Shown one piece after another: positions 26,959-38,500 of a DNA stretch of 64,000 nucleotides (position 1 is the stretch's first letter; each line of letters opens with the position of its first letter). The stretch spans positions 1-64,000 of the forward strand of contig MPNE01000008.1 in NCBI GenBank assembly GCA_002238865.1, given 5' to 3'. Both the position numbers and the translations under genes were made by a program. This DNA comes from Gemmatimonadetes bacterium bin94. Its GTDB lineage: Bacteria; Gemmatimonadota; Gemmatimonadetes; Longimicrobiales; Gaopeijiaceae. Under the pieces are notes generated by a model. That model saw only the letters and a program-made list of their open reading frames with translations. It was not told the DNA's origin and made no database searches.

Positions 26959-29900
26959 CTACCGGTTCACCGGCCGCGGACCCGCCCTCCACACCTCCTC
27001 GTGCAGCCACGGGCGAGCGCCGTAGGGGCGCTCGTTGGGCCAGAGTTCGTCAAGGGTCATCCCGTCATACAGGATCCCGCCCTTCATGACGAGCATGATG
27101 TCCGTGGTACTCCGAATGTTGTCGAGCGGGTTCGAGTTGAGAATCATCAGGTCGGCCAGCTTGCCGACGGCCAGAGATCCCACGTCGTCCTCCGCGCCGA
27201 GGAAGTAGGCCCCCTCGTTGCTGGCGAGCTCGAGGGCGCCCATTGGTCCCATCGCCTCCGCCGCTATCCACACCTCCCAGTGCGACGCCAGACCATGCTG
27301 CTGGCCGTGCGCGCCAATGGCTCCGTGGGCGCCTTCCGCCATCCAGTCGGCCAGAACCTGTGCCAGCATGGGGAAGCTGTAGTCCGTGCGCGGCCGCTTG
27401 AAGACGCGACGCGAGTGCGGGACGAGCTGCTTCCACGGCATCCATAGCCGGAGCTTCGGATCCCGCCAGACTTCAGTCTCCTGGAAGAACCACTCGTCGT
27501 TCCAGGGACCGGGGCCGCCCACCACGAACGTCGGCGAGTAGACGGTTTCCGCGCGTCCGAAGAAACGCGCCGCGTCGGAGTACATCGGCACGTAGCTGAT
27601 CGGGTGCTCCCACGCCGTCTGGCCGTCCATGATCATGCCGAGGTTGTAGCCGAGATCGCTCCCCTCGGAGGTCACCATGAGTCCCCGCTTGCGCGCGATG
27701 TCCGACACCCACTGGCGCTGGTCGCGGCGGGGCTGCATGTACTGCTTGAGGGACACGGCGCCCCAGGACTGCAACCGCGCGATGTTGTCCTCGGTGACCT
27801 CGTAGCTGGTCAGCTCGTTCTGACGAACCGCATCGCCCCGGTAGAGCGGATCGCCCGTGGTGTATGTGCGCGGTCCGACCAGCACGCCGGCCTCGATCAT
27901 GTGCACCGCCGGGAAGATGTCCTGCGACCACTGCGAGTTGTCGAGGTTGGTGGTGACTCCGTACGCCAGCGCGACCGCCATCTCGAAGGCGTTGGGCGGG
28001 ATGATGCCCCTGTATTCGCGGAAGAAGTGCGAATGCATGTCGATGAAGCCGGGGATCACGGTCTTGCCGGTGCCGTCAATGGTGTGATCGGCCGCCGACG
28101 TGTCACAATCGGCCGCCGCGCCGAGGCAGGTGATGCGGCCGTCGGTCACGACCAGGGCGCCGTTCTCGATGACCTGCCGGTCCTCGAGGGTGACGATGCG
28201 CGCGCCGGTGACGGCGACGGTGCCCATGCCGAGCGAGCCGCGCGGGACCTCGAGTGCGACAGTGAAGGTGTCGGTGGTCTCGGCGGCGACGTCATGGGTG
28301 TAGTAGCTCGCCGCGCTGCCGAATTCGACCGTGTTGGCGTCGCGCCAGCCGGGGAAGATGCCGCCCCGCGTGCTCAACTGCCGCACGGGGAGCTTGCCGC
28401 TCTTCTTGTTGATCGGGACGGACTCGCCACCGGTCACCCGCGGCACCGGCACCAGGTACGCGTTGTCCCCTTCGTTGAAGGCCGCGTGGCGGCCATCGGG
28501 AGAGATCGTGATTTCGTCGGCGAAGGGGAGGACCAGGTGGGTGCGCGGATCGCTCCCGTCGCGGGCAACCGAGCGCAGGCGGGTGGAATCGCCCATCGTC
28601 CGGTAGTAGATGCGCCCTTCCGGGCCGAACGAGCCGCGCACGAACTGCGTCCGGGTGGACAGGGTGTTGCCGGAGACGCGCACGACCCGGTGGCCGGCAG
28701 CGCCGTCCCCGTCACCGGTCTCCGCGCCGCCTCCGGGCCCTGCAGCCGGGAAGAGGACGAGGTCGTACCACGGGTTGTGCGCCATCGTGCGGTAGCGCGC
28801 CGTGGCACCCGATCCCCGGCTGACCAGGATCTCCGAGCCGTCCGGGCTCCACTGGGTGTGAGCGTATTCCGCGGGCTCGGCGCTCACCTGGCGAGGACTG
28901 CCTCCATCGGCGTTGATCGCCATGACGTGCCCGGCCCCGTTCTCGTCCACCGTGGTATAGGCGATCGACCGGCTGTCGGGCGACCAGGAGGGGGAGTACT
29001 CGAAGACCTTGCCCATGTCGGAGGTGAGGCGGCGAGGCGTCCCGTCGGGCAGATCCATGACCCAGACCCGGCCAGCCGCGGTGAAGGCGAGCCGCGCCCC
29101 GTCGGGAGACCCCGTCTGCCAGCGGGTGTAGGTGATGGGAACCGCGCCGTCGTCGATCCGGAAGGCCTGGTATGCCTGCTCCGAGATCGTGCGCTGGACC
29201 CGTGCCGTGAACGGAATGGTCGCGACTGCCCCGCTGGCCACGTCGAGTCGCCTGAGCTTCCCTCCCTGCGCGATCACGATGGACCCGCCGTCGGGTGCCC
29301 ACGCGTACCCGGGGAGCATGCGAATCGTCTTCATCCCCTCGCTCATGTCCTGCGTGATCGGGTCCATTGCGATTCGCTCCGCGCCGGTGTCCAGATCGCG
29401 CAGCCAGAGCGCCGTGCTGGGCCCGAACTCGTGTCCCTTCCACTCGATGGTCGCGTCGGGAAGGCGACGCGCGAAGGCGATGTGCCGCCCGTCTGGAGAG
29501 ACCTCGGCGGCGAATCCGCCACCGCCCGAAAGGCGGTACTGCCGCGACGGAACTCCGCTCGTCACCTTCGTGACGTCTCCGGTCTTCAGCTCCATGCGGC
29601 GCACGTTCAATGTGCCCTGCAAGGCGTCCCGCACCAGCTCGCCCTCGATGTGATCCACCGCCCACGGCACGGTCTGCCCCGGGGTGCGCACATGGTAGAA
29701 GACGTAGCGGCCGTCTTCCGACACCGAAGGCCACGACGCCGAGCCCCCGTCGCTCGTCACGACCTCGATCCCCGTGCCGCCGTCCCGATGGTACATCCAG
29801 ATGCCCCCGCCCTGGGCGACCAGGATGTATTCGCCGTCGGCGGTCCATTCGGGCATCGTCACGCGTGTATCCAGGCTGGACTGCACCTGGCGCGGGTTCG

Positions 29901-30297
29901 ACCCGTCCGCGTCCATCACCCAGAGGTTGTTCTGGCCGCCGCGGTCGGAGACGAATGCGATCGTGCTGCCGTCCGGCGAGTAGCTGGGGTGGTAGTTGAT
30001 CGCGACACCGCTCTCCTGGGTCAGGCTTTCGGCGTTGCCGCCCTCCGCCGGGACGCGGTAGACGTGCGCAAGAAGGTCGAAGACGATCCACCGGCCGTCG
30101 GGCGAGATGTCGACGGACATCCACGTGCCCTCGTCGGTCTCGAAGTCGATCTCGCGGGTCTCGCCCCGCGCGAGGGTGACGTCCCAATCGGTGGCGTCGT
30201 CGTCCTGCTGCGCGAGGGCGGGCGAGGGAAGGGCGGCGGTGGCGGCGGCCGCAAGCAGGAGCGCGGCGAGGGGGCCAGGGGCGGACGGGCGCTGCAT
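26959..30297 (-). CDS. exported PD40 beta-propeller / amidohydrolase fusion protein
   Basis: A 1112-residue secreted enzyme with a signal peptide ending PALAQQ (about 1-30). The N-terminal 650 residues form TolB/tricorn-type PD40 propellers, seen in repeats such as SPDGRWIVFDLL, YSPDGSTIAFVSDRGG and WSPDSRSIAYTTVDE. The C-terminal amidohydrolase (about 700-1080) has the metal motif VIPGFIDMHSHFF, KQYMQPRRDQRQW, VTSEGSDLGYN and the late EGAYFLGAEDDVGSLAVGKLADLMIL. The fusion is common in this kind of organism; likely a periplasmic hydrolase of peptides or modified amino acids, substrate unknown. Confidence 0.93.
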   Translation of the reverse strand: MQRPSAPGPLAALLLAAAATAALPSPALAQQDDDATDWDVTLARGETREIDFETDEGTWMSVDISPDGRWIVFDLLAHVYRVPAEGGNAESLTQESGVAINYHPSYSPDGSTIAFVSDRGGQNNLWVMDADGSNPRQVQSSLDTRVTMPEWTADGEYILVAQGGGIWMYHRDGGTGIEVVTSDGGSASWPSVSEDGRYVFYHVRTPGQTVPWAVDHIEGELVRDALQGTLNVRRMELKTGDVTKVTSGVPSRQYRLSGGGGFAAEVSPDGRHIAFARRLPDATIEWKGHEFGPSTALWLRDLDTGAERIAMDPITQDMSEGMKTIRMLPGYAWAPDGGSIVIAQGGKLRRLDVASGAVATIPFTARVQRTISEQAYQAFRIDDGAVPITYTRWQTGSPDGARLAFTAAGRVWVMDLPDGTPRRLTSDMGKVFEYSPSWSPDSRSIAYTTVDENGAGHVMAINADGGSPRQVSAEPAEYAHTQWSPDGSEILVSRGSGATARYRTMAHNPWYDLVLFPAAGPGGGAETGDGDGAAGHRVVRVSGNTLSTRTQFVRGSFGPEGRIYYRTMGDSTRLRSVARDGSDPRTHLVLPFADEITISPDGRHAAFNEGDNAYLVPVPRVTGGESVPINKKSGKLPVRQLSTRGGIFPGWRDANTVEFGSAASYYTHDVAAETTDTFTVALEVPRGSLGMGTVAVTGARIVTLEDRQVIENGALVVTDGRITCLGAAADCDTSAADHTIDGTGKTVIPGFIDMHSHFFREYRGIIPPNAFEMAVALAYGVTTNLDNSQWSQDIFPAVHMIEAGVLVGPRTYTTGDPLYRGDAVRQNELTSYEVTEDNIARLQSWGAVSLKQYMQPRRDQRQWVSDIARKRGLMVTSEGSDLGYNLGMIMDGQTAWEHPISYVPMYSDAARFFGRAETVYSPTFVVGGPGPWNDEWFFQETEVWRDPKLRLWMPWKQLVPHSRRVFKRPRTDYSFPMLAQVLADWMAEGAHGAIGAHGQQHGLASHWEVWIAAEAMGPMGALELASNEGAYFLGAEDDVGSLAVGKLADLMILNSNPLDNIRSTTDIMLVMKGGILYDGMTLDELWPNERPYGARPWLHEEVWRAGPRPVNR

Positions 30298-30569
30298 GGG
30301 TGCCTCCGGGATTCGGGAGGAAGGGTGCGGTCCCGTCAGAATAGAGTGCGCGGCTCCCGCGGAATAGACCCCATGCCGTCGTCAGTCGGCACGGCCCTTC
30401 GGCGTGGCCCGGACGATCAACGCGCCGGACCGCCGGCCAGTCCACCCGAATCGAGGTCGGAGCTGCCCGGCACTTCGATGGCCGACGCCCCCAACTTGAC
30501 CGGGGTGCCCTTGTCGCTGCCGGGTGACGCACCGTCACGGGATGCAAGGAGCACCACCCCGGAGAACAG

Positions 30570-30642
30570 CTCCCGCGGCAGGACTCGAACCTGCGACAAG
30601 ACGGTTAACAGCCGTCTGCTCTACCAGCTGAGCTACGCGGGA
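30570..30642 (-). tRNA. tRNA-Asn (anticodon GTT)
   Basis: On the minus strand the sequence folds as a full cloverleaf: acceptor TCCCGCG paired with CGCGGGA, D arm GCTCAGCTGGTAGAGC, anticodon arm GACGG-CTGTTAA-CCGTC with GTT, and T arm GCAGG-TTCGAGT-CCTGC, discriminator G. No CCA is encoded. The gene stands alone between the amidohydrolase fusion and the cytochrome operon. tRNA-Asn(GUU) is a queuosine target, and queG lies 12 kb away. Confidence 0.95.
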
Positions 30643-30822
30643 ATGGATGGTTCAGCCACAAAATCTGGACTCGGCGGGTGCGGGAGTCAATGTGCAACGA
30701 CGGCTAGCTAGACATCCGTGTGTCGGGTACTGTACCCACGCTGGAAGACCTCGCAGCCGAAACGATGGTGGGGAGAGTGCTACAGGACGTCACGACACCG
30801 GGCGGACTCACGGGGGACCCTC

Positions 30823-33744
30823 GTGGTTGCTAGAGCCGGGAACGCCACGCGGCCGCGGCAGCTACCCACACTGCTGTCACCGGCCCTGAAGCGACTCCTG
30901 GTGCTCGCGCTCGTCCTGGCGGGCTTCATGCTCGCTGACACACTCTATCTTCTGCTGGTGCGCCTCGCGGACCGTGTCGGGCTCGATCCATTCGCGTTGG
31001 GGGCGGCAAGCCTGCCCCGTTTCTATCAGGCTCTACTCCTCGCCCACACAGCCGCGGGTCTGCTCCTGGCCGCGTTGATGACGGCTTTTCTGGTTTGGCA
31101 CCTTCCCGCGGTGTGGCGGCGATACCACAACGAAGCCGCCTGGACCGGCGTGCCCTACGCCGCCCTTGGAATGACACTTACCGTGACCGGACTTTTCATC
31201 CTTTCGGCGGCGGCAAGTGAGGAGAACAGGTGGGCCTGGTGGCTGCACACCGGAGCGGCAATGCTGACTGTCGCCGGTTACGCGGCACATCGCGCGGTGA
31301 GCCACACGCGGCCACCCGCAGTTCGCTTCGCCCGCTTTCTGGGGGCGGCCGCCGCGGCGAGCCTGGCGCTCTTTGTCGTTCACGGGGCCAACGCGATGGG
31401 CGGCGGGGGCGCATCCCGGGAGGTCCTGGGGAACCCGGGGGCAGAAGGCCCGGGTGGGGTCAACCGCGACGCGGAAGCGATGCTGCGCGGGGACTTCGGG
31501 CCGTCCGGGTGGGTGCCCACCGGAGCCGTGCCGCCCGAGAGTCCGTTCTTCCCCTCGCCGGCGACGACCACGACCGGGGGATTCTTCGACGCGCGCATCC
31601 TCACGCAGGAGGAGCCGGGCATGAGGCCGGAGGCGATCCGAGCCGAGGCCGAAGCCCGGGGTTTCGTCGTGAACGCGCGCATCGGCGCCGAAAACTGCGA
31701 GAGGTGCCACGCGGATGTCGTCGACCAATGGGCCACGTCGGCGCACCGGTTCGCATCGTTCAACAATCCGTTCTACGAAGCGACGATCGTTGCGATGCGC
31801 TCGGAAGCGCTGGAGCCCAATCGCTGGATCGAACGCCACCTGGCGTCTCCCGGCACTGCCACTGATGGCGTTGGACGCGCCAAAAGCAAGTGGTGCAGCG
31901 GCTGCCACGACCCTGTGCTCCTGTTTGCCGGGTCGATGGGACGGGAGATCGACCGGAGTTCGGTCGAGGCACAGGCGGGACTCACGTGCCTGGCATGCCA
32001 CGCGATCAACAGCATCCACGACCGGACCGGAAACGGCAACTACAACATCGAGGACGACTCAACGGACCCCTACGTCTTTGCGTCATCGCCTCCAGGATCG
32101 GTCGGCCGTTTCCTGCACGATGCCGCGCTCAAGGCGCGGCCCGGAGTGCATGCCGCCCGCATGCTCAAGCCGTTTTTTCGCGAAAGTACGTATTGCGCGA
32201 CCTGCCACAAGGTCGGCCTGACCGAGCCGGTGAACGGCTACCGCTGGCTGCGCGGCCAGAACGACTTCGACGGCTGGGACGACAGCGGCGTGTCGTTGAA
32301 CGCGGCGCGGACCTTCTACCTGCCCGCGGCGAGGCGAGTCTGCCAGGACTGCCACATGCCACTGGAGCCAGCCCCCCAGGGGGACCTCGCGGCGGAAAAC
32401 GGGATGGTGCGCTCGCATCGGTTCCTCGCGGCCAACACCGCGCTTCCCTTCCTGAGAGGCGACACCGCGACCCAGCGGCGCATCGAGGATTTCCTGCAGG
32501 CCGAGAGGCTGCGCATCGACATCTTCGCGGTTCGAGTTCCGGATCCGCGCTCGCTGCTGCTACTCGCGGCCCGAGGGTCGTCGGTTCCGGCGGGCATACC
32601 GGTCACCTTCGATATCGTGGTCAGGAACCTGGGGGTCGGACACGCCTTCCCGGGAGGCACAAACGACTCCAACGAGGGCTGGATCGAGTTCACTGTCACC
32701 GACTCACTGGGGCGGCGCGTCCTAGCGAGCGGTCTCGTGGGAGCTGACGGGCACCTGGACCCGCTCGCACACGCCTTCAAGGCCGTTCTGATCGACCGGG
32801 ACGGGAACGCGATTCACAAGCGCAACGCCCAGGACATCCGCACTACGGTCTACGCGAACGTCATCGGACCCGGAACCGCCGATCTCGCGCACTACGAGTT
32901 CACCTTGCCGGCTGCGTTGGCCGGGGCGACGCTAACGGTGAGCGCGCGCCTGCTGTGGCGGAAGTTTGATCGAGCGTACAGTGACTTCGCGTTCGAGACG
33001 AACCCCGCTGGCTTTCGCAACTTCGATTCGCCGCCCGAGTTGCCGGTCACCGAAATCGCCGCCGACTCCGTGCGGATCCTGGTGACCGCGCCAGGCACTC
33101 GTGGTGCGGGTGCGCCGGCGGAGGACGCGTCCGACTGGATCCACAACAACGACTACGGGATCGCGCTTCTGATGGAGGGTGACCTGCGGCGCGCCGCTCA
33201 GGCCTTCGCCCGCGTGGAGGCGCTGGCACCCGGCCGCATCGACGGTCCGCTGAACCTCGCGCGCACCGCCTTCGCGGAAGGGAACCTCGTGCTGGCCCTT
33301 GCGGCGCTCGAACGCTCTGAAGCGATCGATGTCGGAAACCCGAGGGCTGCCTGGGTTTGGGGACAGGTGCTTCAGGAAGATGGCCGCTACGAGGACGCCG
33401 CGCTCGCGTACCGCCGCGTCCTGGAAGTCTTCCCGGGCGACCGCGCCGCCTGGCGCGCGCTTGGCAGAACGCTCTTCCTGGGCGACCGCTACCAGGATGC
33501 ACTCGAGGCGCTGGCCCAAGTCCTCGAAATCGATCCCGAGGACCGTGTCGCCCACTATCATCGCATGCTGTCGCTACGTGCGTTGGGGCGTGACGAGGAG
33601 GCTGCGAGGGCCGAGGCGGCATACCTCTTCCATGGGATTGATGAGGCTGCGCAAGAGATGACCAGGACGTATCGATCCCGCGACCCGGGCGCCAACATCA
33701 TGGCGCAACAGATCCCGGTCCACCGGCTGGAGGTCATCAGGTGA
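30823..33744 (+). CDS. membrane multihaem cytochrome c with TPR domain
   Basis: About 973 residues from the GTG at 30823, which follows GGGGGAC by a suitable distance; the frame is open from 30718. Five hydrophobic segments (about residues 25-210) carry His in LLLAHTAAGLLLA and WWLHTGAAM, positions that could bind haem b. Then come five CxxCH sites: NCERCH, WCSGCH, TCLACH, YCATCH and VCQDCH. A beta-rich stretch follows (about 560-750), and the last 200 residues contain TPR repeats (ALAALERSEAIDVGN, AYRRVLEVFPGDRAAWRAL). It probably passes electrons across or at the inner membrane. Its stop overlaps the GTG start of the next gene, so the three genes to 39006 look like one operon. Confidence 0.88.
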   Translation: MVARAGNATRPRQLPTLLSPALKRLLVLALVLAGFMLADTLYLLLVRLADRVGLDPFALGAASLPRFYQALLLAHTAAGLLLAALMTAFLVWHLPAVWRRYHNEAAWTGVPYAALGMTLTVTGLFILSAAASEENRWAWWLHTGAAMLTVAGYAAHRAVSHTRPPAVRFARFLGAAAAASLALFVVHGANAMGGGGASREVLGNPGAEGPGGVNRDAEAMLRGDFGPSGWVPTGAVPPESPFFPSPATTTTGGFFDARILTQEEPGMRPEAIRAEAEARGFVVNARIGAENCERCHADVVDQWATSAHRFASFNNPFYEATIVAMRSEALEPNRWIERHLASPGTATDGVGRAKSKWCSGCHDPVLLFAGSMGREIDRSSVEAQAGLTCLACHAINSIHDRTGNGNYNIEDDSTDPYVFASSPPGSVGRFLHDAALKARPGVHAARMLKPFFRESTYCATCHKVGLTEPVNGYRWLRGQNDFDGWDDSGVSLNAARTFYLPAARRVCQDCHMPLEPAPQGDLAAENGMVRSHRFLAANTALPFLRGDTATQRRIEDFLQAERLRIDIFAVRVPDPRSLLLLAARGSSVPAGIPVTFDIVVRNLGVGHAFPGGTNDSNEGWIEFTVTDSLGRRVLASGLVGADGHLDPLAHAFKAVLIDRDGNAIHKRNAQDIRTTVYANVIGPGTADLAHYEFTLPAALAGATLTVSARLLWRKFDRAYSDFAFETNPAGFRNFDSPPELPVTEIAADSVRILVTAPGTRGAGAPAEDASDWIHNNDYGIALLMEGDLRRAAQAFARVEALAPGRIDGPLNLARTAFAEGNLVLALAALERSEAIDVGNPRAAWVWGQVLQEDGRYEDAALAYRRVLEVFPGDRAAWRALGRTLFLGDRYQDALEALAQVLEIDPEDRVAHYHRMLSLRALGRDEEAARAEAAYLFHGIDEAAQEMTRTYRSRDPGANIMAQQIPVHRLEVIR

Positions 33745-35513
33745 GGTTGGACGGGGTTCGGCCCTGCCGGCGCAGCCTCGCCCCGTTGCTGTCGAGCATG
33801 CTCATGTTGGCGTGCGCCGCGTGTGCCCGCGAGGAGCCACCGGCGGAGAGCGCGCCGACCTATTCGGAGCCGTCCTATGCGACGAGCCCCGGTGGCACGG
33901 TCGCTACCCGAGTGCGCTTCACCGAGATCGCCGCCGAGGCCGGCATCGACTTCGAGCACGCGACGGGCGCCTTCGGTGAGAAGTGGATGCCCGAGACGCT
34001 CGGCAGCGGGGCAGCGTTTCTCGACTACGACGGCGACGGCTCGCCGGACCTGCTCCTGGTCAATTCGGACTGGTGGCCCCGCCATGAGGGCTCCGGCGAG
34101 CGCCCTACCCAGCGCCTCTACCGCAACCTCGGGGATGGGCGGTTCGAGGACAGGACGGCTGCGGCGGGCCTCGCACTGTCGTTCTACGGGATGGGCGCGG
34201 CCGTGGCGGACTACGACGGTGACGGCGACCCTGACATCTACCTGACCGCGGTGGGGCCGAACCGACTGTTGCGAAACGACGGGGGCACCTTCACCGACGT
34301 CACCGCCATCACCGGAGTGGACGGCGATCTGCCGGAGGGGCCTCCGGCGTGGTCGACAGGGGCAGCCTGGGTCGATGTCGATCTCGACGGCTGGCTCGAC
34401 CTCTACGTGTGCAACTATGTGCGCTGGACGCCTGAGACCGATCTCTTCACCACCCTCGACGGAATGACGAAGTCGTACGCGACGCCGCAGCACTACGAGG
34501 GAGAGTCGTGTCGGCTGTACCGGAACGCGGGCAGCGGGGGTCGCTTCGCCGACATTTCCGAGGCCGCGGGAGTCCTCAACCCGAACGGGAAGTCGCTGGG
34601 CGTCGCGGTAACCGACTTCAACAGCGATGGTTGGCCCGATCTCGTGGTCGCCAACGACACGCAGCGCAACTTCCTCTACCGCAACGAAGGGGATGGCACC
34701 TTCGTCGACATCGCGGTGCGCGCCGGAGTGGCCTTCGACGAGGCCGGGCGCGCCCGTGCGGGGATGGGCATCGACGTCGCCGACCTCGACGGCGAGGGAA
34801 AGTGGTCGATCGTGATCGGCAACTTCGCGCACGAACCGCTGGCCCTTTTCACCCGGATCGGGGACGATCTCTTCCAGGACCGGGCGGGTGCCGCGGGCCT
34901 CTCTCGTCCTACCTTGATCCCGCTCACCTTCGGCGTCGCCTTCGCCGACTTCGACCTCGACGGCGCGCTCGACATCGTGGCTGCCAACGGCCACATCGAG
35001 CCCGCCATCAACGCGGTCCGAGGGGAGCAGACCTTCCCGCAGCGCCCGCAACTTTTTCTGGGGGACGGCTCGGGCGGGTTCATCGATGCGAGCGATCTGG
35101 TGGGTGCTGGCTTCAGAGAGGCCCTGGTCGGGCGCGGTGTCGCTACAGCCGACATCGACGGCGATGGCGACCTCGACTTGCTCGTCACGGAGAACGGGGG
35201 GACGCCAAGGCTGTTTCGCAACGAACTGCCTGTGGCGACCGGGATTGGCATCCGCCTCGCGGGAGCGGCACCCAACCGGGATGCGCTGGGGGCGCTGGTA
35301 ACCGTTTACGCTGACGGGCGTGCACAACGGCGTTTTGTCGCGACGGGTTCGTCGTATCTTTCCCAGTCGGCGCTTGCGCCGCTGCTATTCGGGCTCGGAG
35401 ACGCATCCGTCGCCGACAGCCTGATGGTGCGCTGGCCACGTGGTGGGAGGATCACGCATATGGGGCCGGTGGTGGCGGGCGCGATCGTGACTGTCCAGGA
35501 AACGTCGAGATAG
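33741..35513 (+). CDS. CRTAC1-type FG-GAP/UnbV lipoprotein
   Basis: A 590-residue lipoprotein (lipobox LACAAC, Cys28) starting with GTG that overlaps the previous stop (GTGA). Repeated FG-GAP/VCBS blades have calcium-binding DxDxDGxxD loops: AAFLDYDGDGSPDLLLV, AVADYDGDGDPDIYLT, WVDVDLDGWLDLYV, DFNSDGWPDLVV and ATADIDGDGDLDLLV, forming a beta-propeller. The C-terminal ASPIC/UnbV domain (about 510-585) includes GALVTVYADG and VRWPRGGR. Function unknown; such proteins are periplasmic or surface-exposed and often adjoin TPR and cytochrome proteins. Confidence 0.92.
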   Translation: MRLDGVRPCRRSLAPLLSSMLMLACAACAREEPPAESAPTYSEPSYATSPGGTVATRVRFTEIAAEAGIDFEHATGAFGEKWMPETLGSGAAFLDYDGDGSPDLLLVNSDWWPRHEGSGERPTQRLYRNLGDGRFEDRTAAAGLALSFYGMGAAVADYDGDGDPDIYLTAVGPNRLLRNDGGTFTDVTAITGVDGDLPEGPPAWSTGAAWVDVDLDGWLDLYVCNYVRWTPETDLFTTLDGMTKSYATPQHYEGESCRLYRNAGSGGRFADISEAAGVLNPNGKSLGVAVTDFNSDGWPDLVVANDTQRNFLYRNEGDGTFVDIAVRAGVAFDEAGRARAGMGIDVADLDGEGKWSIVIGNFAHEPLALFTRIGDDLFQDRAGAAGLSRPTLIPLTFGVAFADFDLDGALDIVAANGHIEPAINAVRGEQTFPQRPQLFLGDGSGGFIDASDLVGAGFREALVGRGVATADIDGDGDLDLLVTENGGTPRLFRNELPVATGIGIRLAGAAPNRDALGALVTVYADGRAQRRFVATGSSYLSQSALAPLLFGLGDASVADSLMVRWPRGGRITHMGPVVAGAIVTVQETSR

Positions 35514-35532
35514 TCGCTATGAGGAAGCTTGC

Positions 35533-38500
35533 ATGACGCTGTTGAAATCCACTGCCATTGCGCTCGCAGCTGCCGGATTGACGGCGTGCCAGGACGTGCC
35601 GCCCGACGCCGCAGAGCTCCTGACGATCCGGACGGTCGGGCTCGCCCACCTGGAGGAAAACCGACTCGACGAGGCCGCCGCCGAGTTTGGGCGACTCGTG
35701 CAAATGGCCCCGCGTGAGTCGGCTGGTTTCGCCAATCTGGGGCTGACGTATCTGCGGATGGGACGCCTGGGCGACGCAGAGACAGCGGTGCGCCAAGCCC
35801 TCGATCTCGACCCGGACGATCCGGATGTGCGCTTGATCCTGGCGAACATTCTGCTTGCCGCCGAACGCGTGGGCGACGCCCGCACGGAACTGGAGCGATC
35901 ACTTTCGGCGGACGCAGGGCATGCCCGGACGCTGTATGCGCTCGCGTCTCTCGACGCCGATTCGACTGGTACCGCGGCCATCGCCCGGCGTGTCTCCACG
36001 CTGGGCATCCTGGCCGGGCTGCAACCCGGCAACGTTGCCGCGCGCGTCGAGCACGTACAGTCGCTGTTGGTGGCCGGCAGCACCGACCCCGCTGCCGCCG
36101 GCCTCGAAGCGCTCCGCCAGCTTGTGCCGACGTTCCCCGTCGAGGGCCAGGACCTCTTCGCCGCAGCCCTGCAGGCGGCCAGGGGCGGCGATGCCGCGCA
36201 GTCGCTCGCGGCGGTGCTGCCCTTTCACAACGTCATGCGCACCACACCGGGCTACCAGCGAGGCTTGCGCGAGCTGCGCGGACCCGGTGGCGTCCTTACT
36301 GGCTTCCCGGTGGTCACCTTCAGCGAAATGATCGGGGCCGGCGAGCGCGATGCCGAAACCGTGCTTGCGGCGCTCCGCTTCACCGACGTGACCGAGGACG
36401 CCGGTATCCCGCCCGCCGGAGCGTTGGCCAGTGGAGACGGGTTTGCGGTGGCCGACTTCGACGGTGACGGCGATCACGACATCTACGCGGGCGGCCGACT
36501 GCTGCGCAACGATTTGGCCGGCTTCGCCGACGTGACGGAGGATGCCGGTCTCGCCGGGCCGGTGTCCGACGCCGCAGCCTTCGCCGACTACGACAACGAC
36601 GGAGCGCTCGACCTCTACCTGGCCCGCGGCGCGGACGGCGCGCTCTTTCGCGGCCGGGGTGACGGCTCCTTCACCGAGGTGACGGCATCCCTCGGAGTCG
36701 CACTTCCGGCCGGAGTGCCGCTCTTCCTGGATTATGACCACGACGGCGACCTCGACCTGGCACTTGCGGCACCGACCTCCGGCGGGATGCTCCGCAACAA
36801 CCTCGACGGCACCTTCGTCGACGTGACCGAGTTGGCGGGCACCGGGTCTCCGGCGGCCTTCGGGGGATCGGCTGCCTTCGGCGACTTCGACGACGACGAC
36901 GACCTCGATTTCGTGGTCGCGGATCCCGGCGGTGCGCTCAGACTTTACGACAACGAGCGCGGCGGCCGTCTCGCGGAGCGCGCCACCGAGCGCGGCCTGG
37001 CGGCCCGGGGCCAGGGCGTCGTCTCGGTCGGCGACTACAACAACGATGGCCTGCTCGACCTCCTGACCGCGCCGAGCGGCGGCACCGGAGTCACCCTGTG
37101 GCTGAACCAGGGGGGCGGCAGCTTCGCGGCCGACGAACGGCCGGACGCTCTCCTCGCGGGCGCGGCCCGCTTCGCCGTCCATGACGGCATCTTCCTCGAC
37201 TTCGACAACGACGGCTGGCTCGACATCGCGCTCGCCGGCGAGTCCTCGCCGGGTGAAGGGACCGTCAGGCTCTACCACAACGCCGCTGCCGGGCGCTTCG
37301 ACGATGTCTCGCACATGCTGCCGCCGGTTCCCCCCTTGCGCCGCATCGCGGCCGCCGACTTCGGCGCCGACGGCGACCTCGACCTCTTCGCCTCGACCAG
37401 CGACGGATCGGTGAGGCTGCTGCGCAACGACGGCGGCAACGGAAACCGCTACCTCAAGATGCAGCTCGTAGGGCTTTCCATCGGCAGCGGCAAGAACAAC
37501 CACTTCGGCCTTGGAGCGAAGGTCGAAGTCCGGGCGGGAGCCCTCCATCGGACGCTGGTCGTCACCGGGCCGGAAGTCCACATCGGCCTCGGCCAACGTC
37601 CGGGCGCCGATGTCGTGCGGGTGCGATGGCCCAACGGGGTGCCCCAGAACATCCTCTACAGCGGCGCCAACCAGTCGATCGTCGAAGAACAGATCCTCAA
37701 GGGCTCGTGCCCAACGCTCTTCGCCTGGAATGGAGAGCGCTTCGAATTCGTGACCGACGTCATGTGGAAGAGCGCCCTGGGGATGCCCGTCGGGCTCATG
37801 GCGAGGGGAGACGCCAGCTACGCGCCGCCGGCCGCTTCCCGGGAGTACCTCCGCATTCCGGGCGACGCGCTCCGCGAGCGGGACGGGAGCTACGAGCTGC
37901 GCATCACCGATGAGCTCTGGGAGATCTTCTACGTCGACGAAGTCGATCTGGTCGTGGTCGACCATCCCGATTCCGTGGATGTCTTCGTCGACGAGCGCTT
38001 CGTCCCCCCCGGGCCGGATTTCCGGCTCGAACTCCATCAGGTCTCGGACCACCGACGGCCGCGCTCAGCCATCGACCACGCCGGCCGCGACGCGCTTCCG
38101 GCCCTCTCGGCATTGGACGACGTGTACGTCGGCGGCTTCGAGCCACTCCGCTACCAAGGCATGAGCGAAATGCACGATCTGGTGCTCGATCTCGGTGACT
38201 TCGCGCCCGACCAGCCGGTCCGGCTGTTCCTGCGCGGGTGGATCTTTCCTACCGACGCGAGCATCAACGTCGCCCTCTCGCAGTCCCGGGCGCTCGCAAC
38301 CGTGGCGCCCTCTCTGCAGGTGATCGGAGAAGGCGGCGAGTGGGAGACGGTGGTTCCGCAGCTCAGTTTTCCGTCGGGAAAGAACAAGACGATCGTGCAG
38401 GAACTGACCGGGCTCTTTCCGACCGCCGACCACCGCGTGCGGATCCGGACCAACATGAACATCTACTGGGACGAGGCGTTCTTCTCCGTGGGTGCGGCCG

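Noticed and set aside
27604-30711. A 1035-codon plus-strand frame opposite the amidohydrolase fusion
   Set aside because: It has no signal peptide, motif or ribosome site and is antisense to a well-supported enzyme; it also runs into the tRNA.
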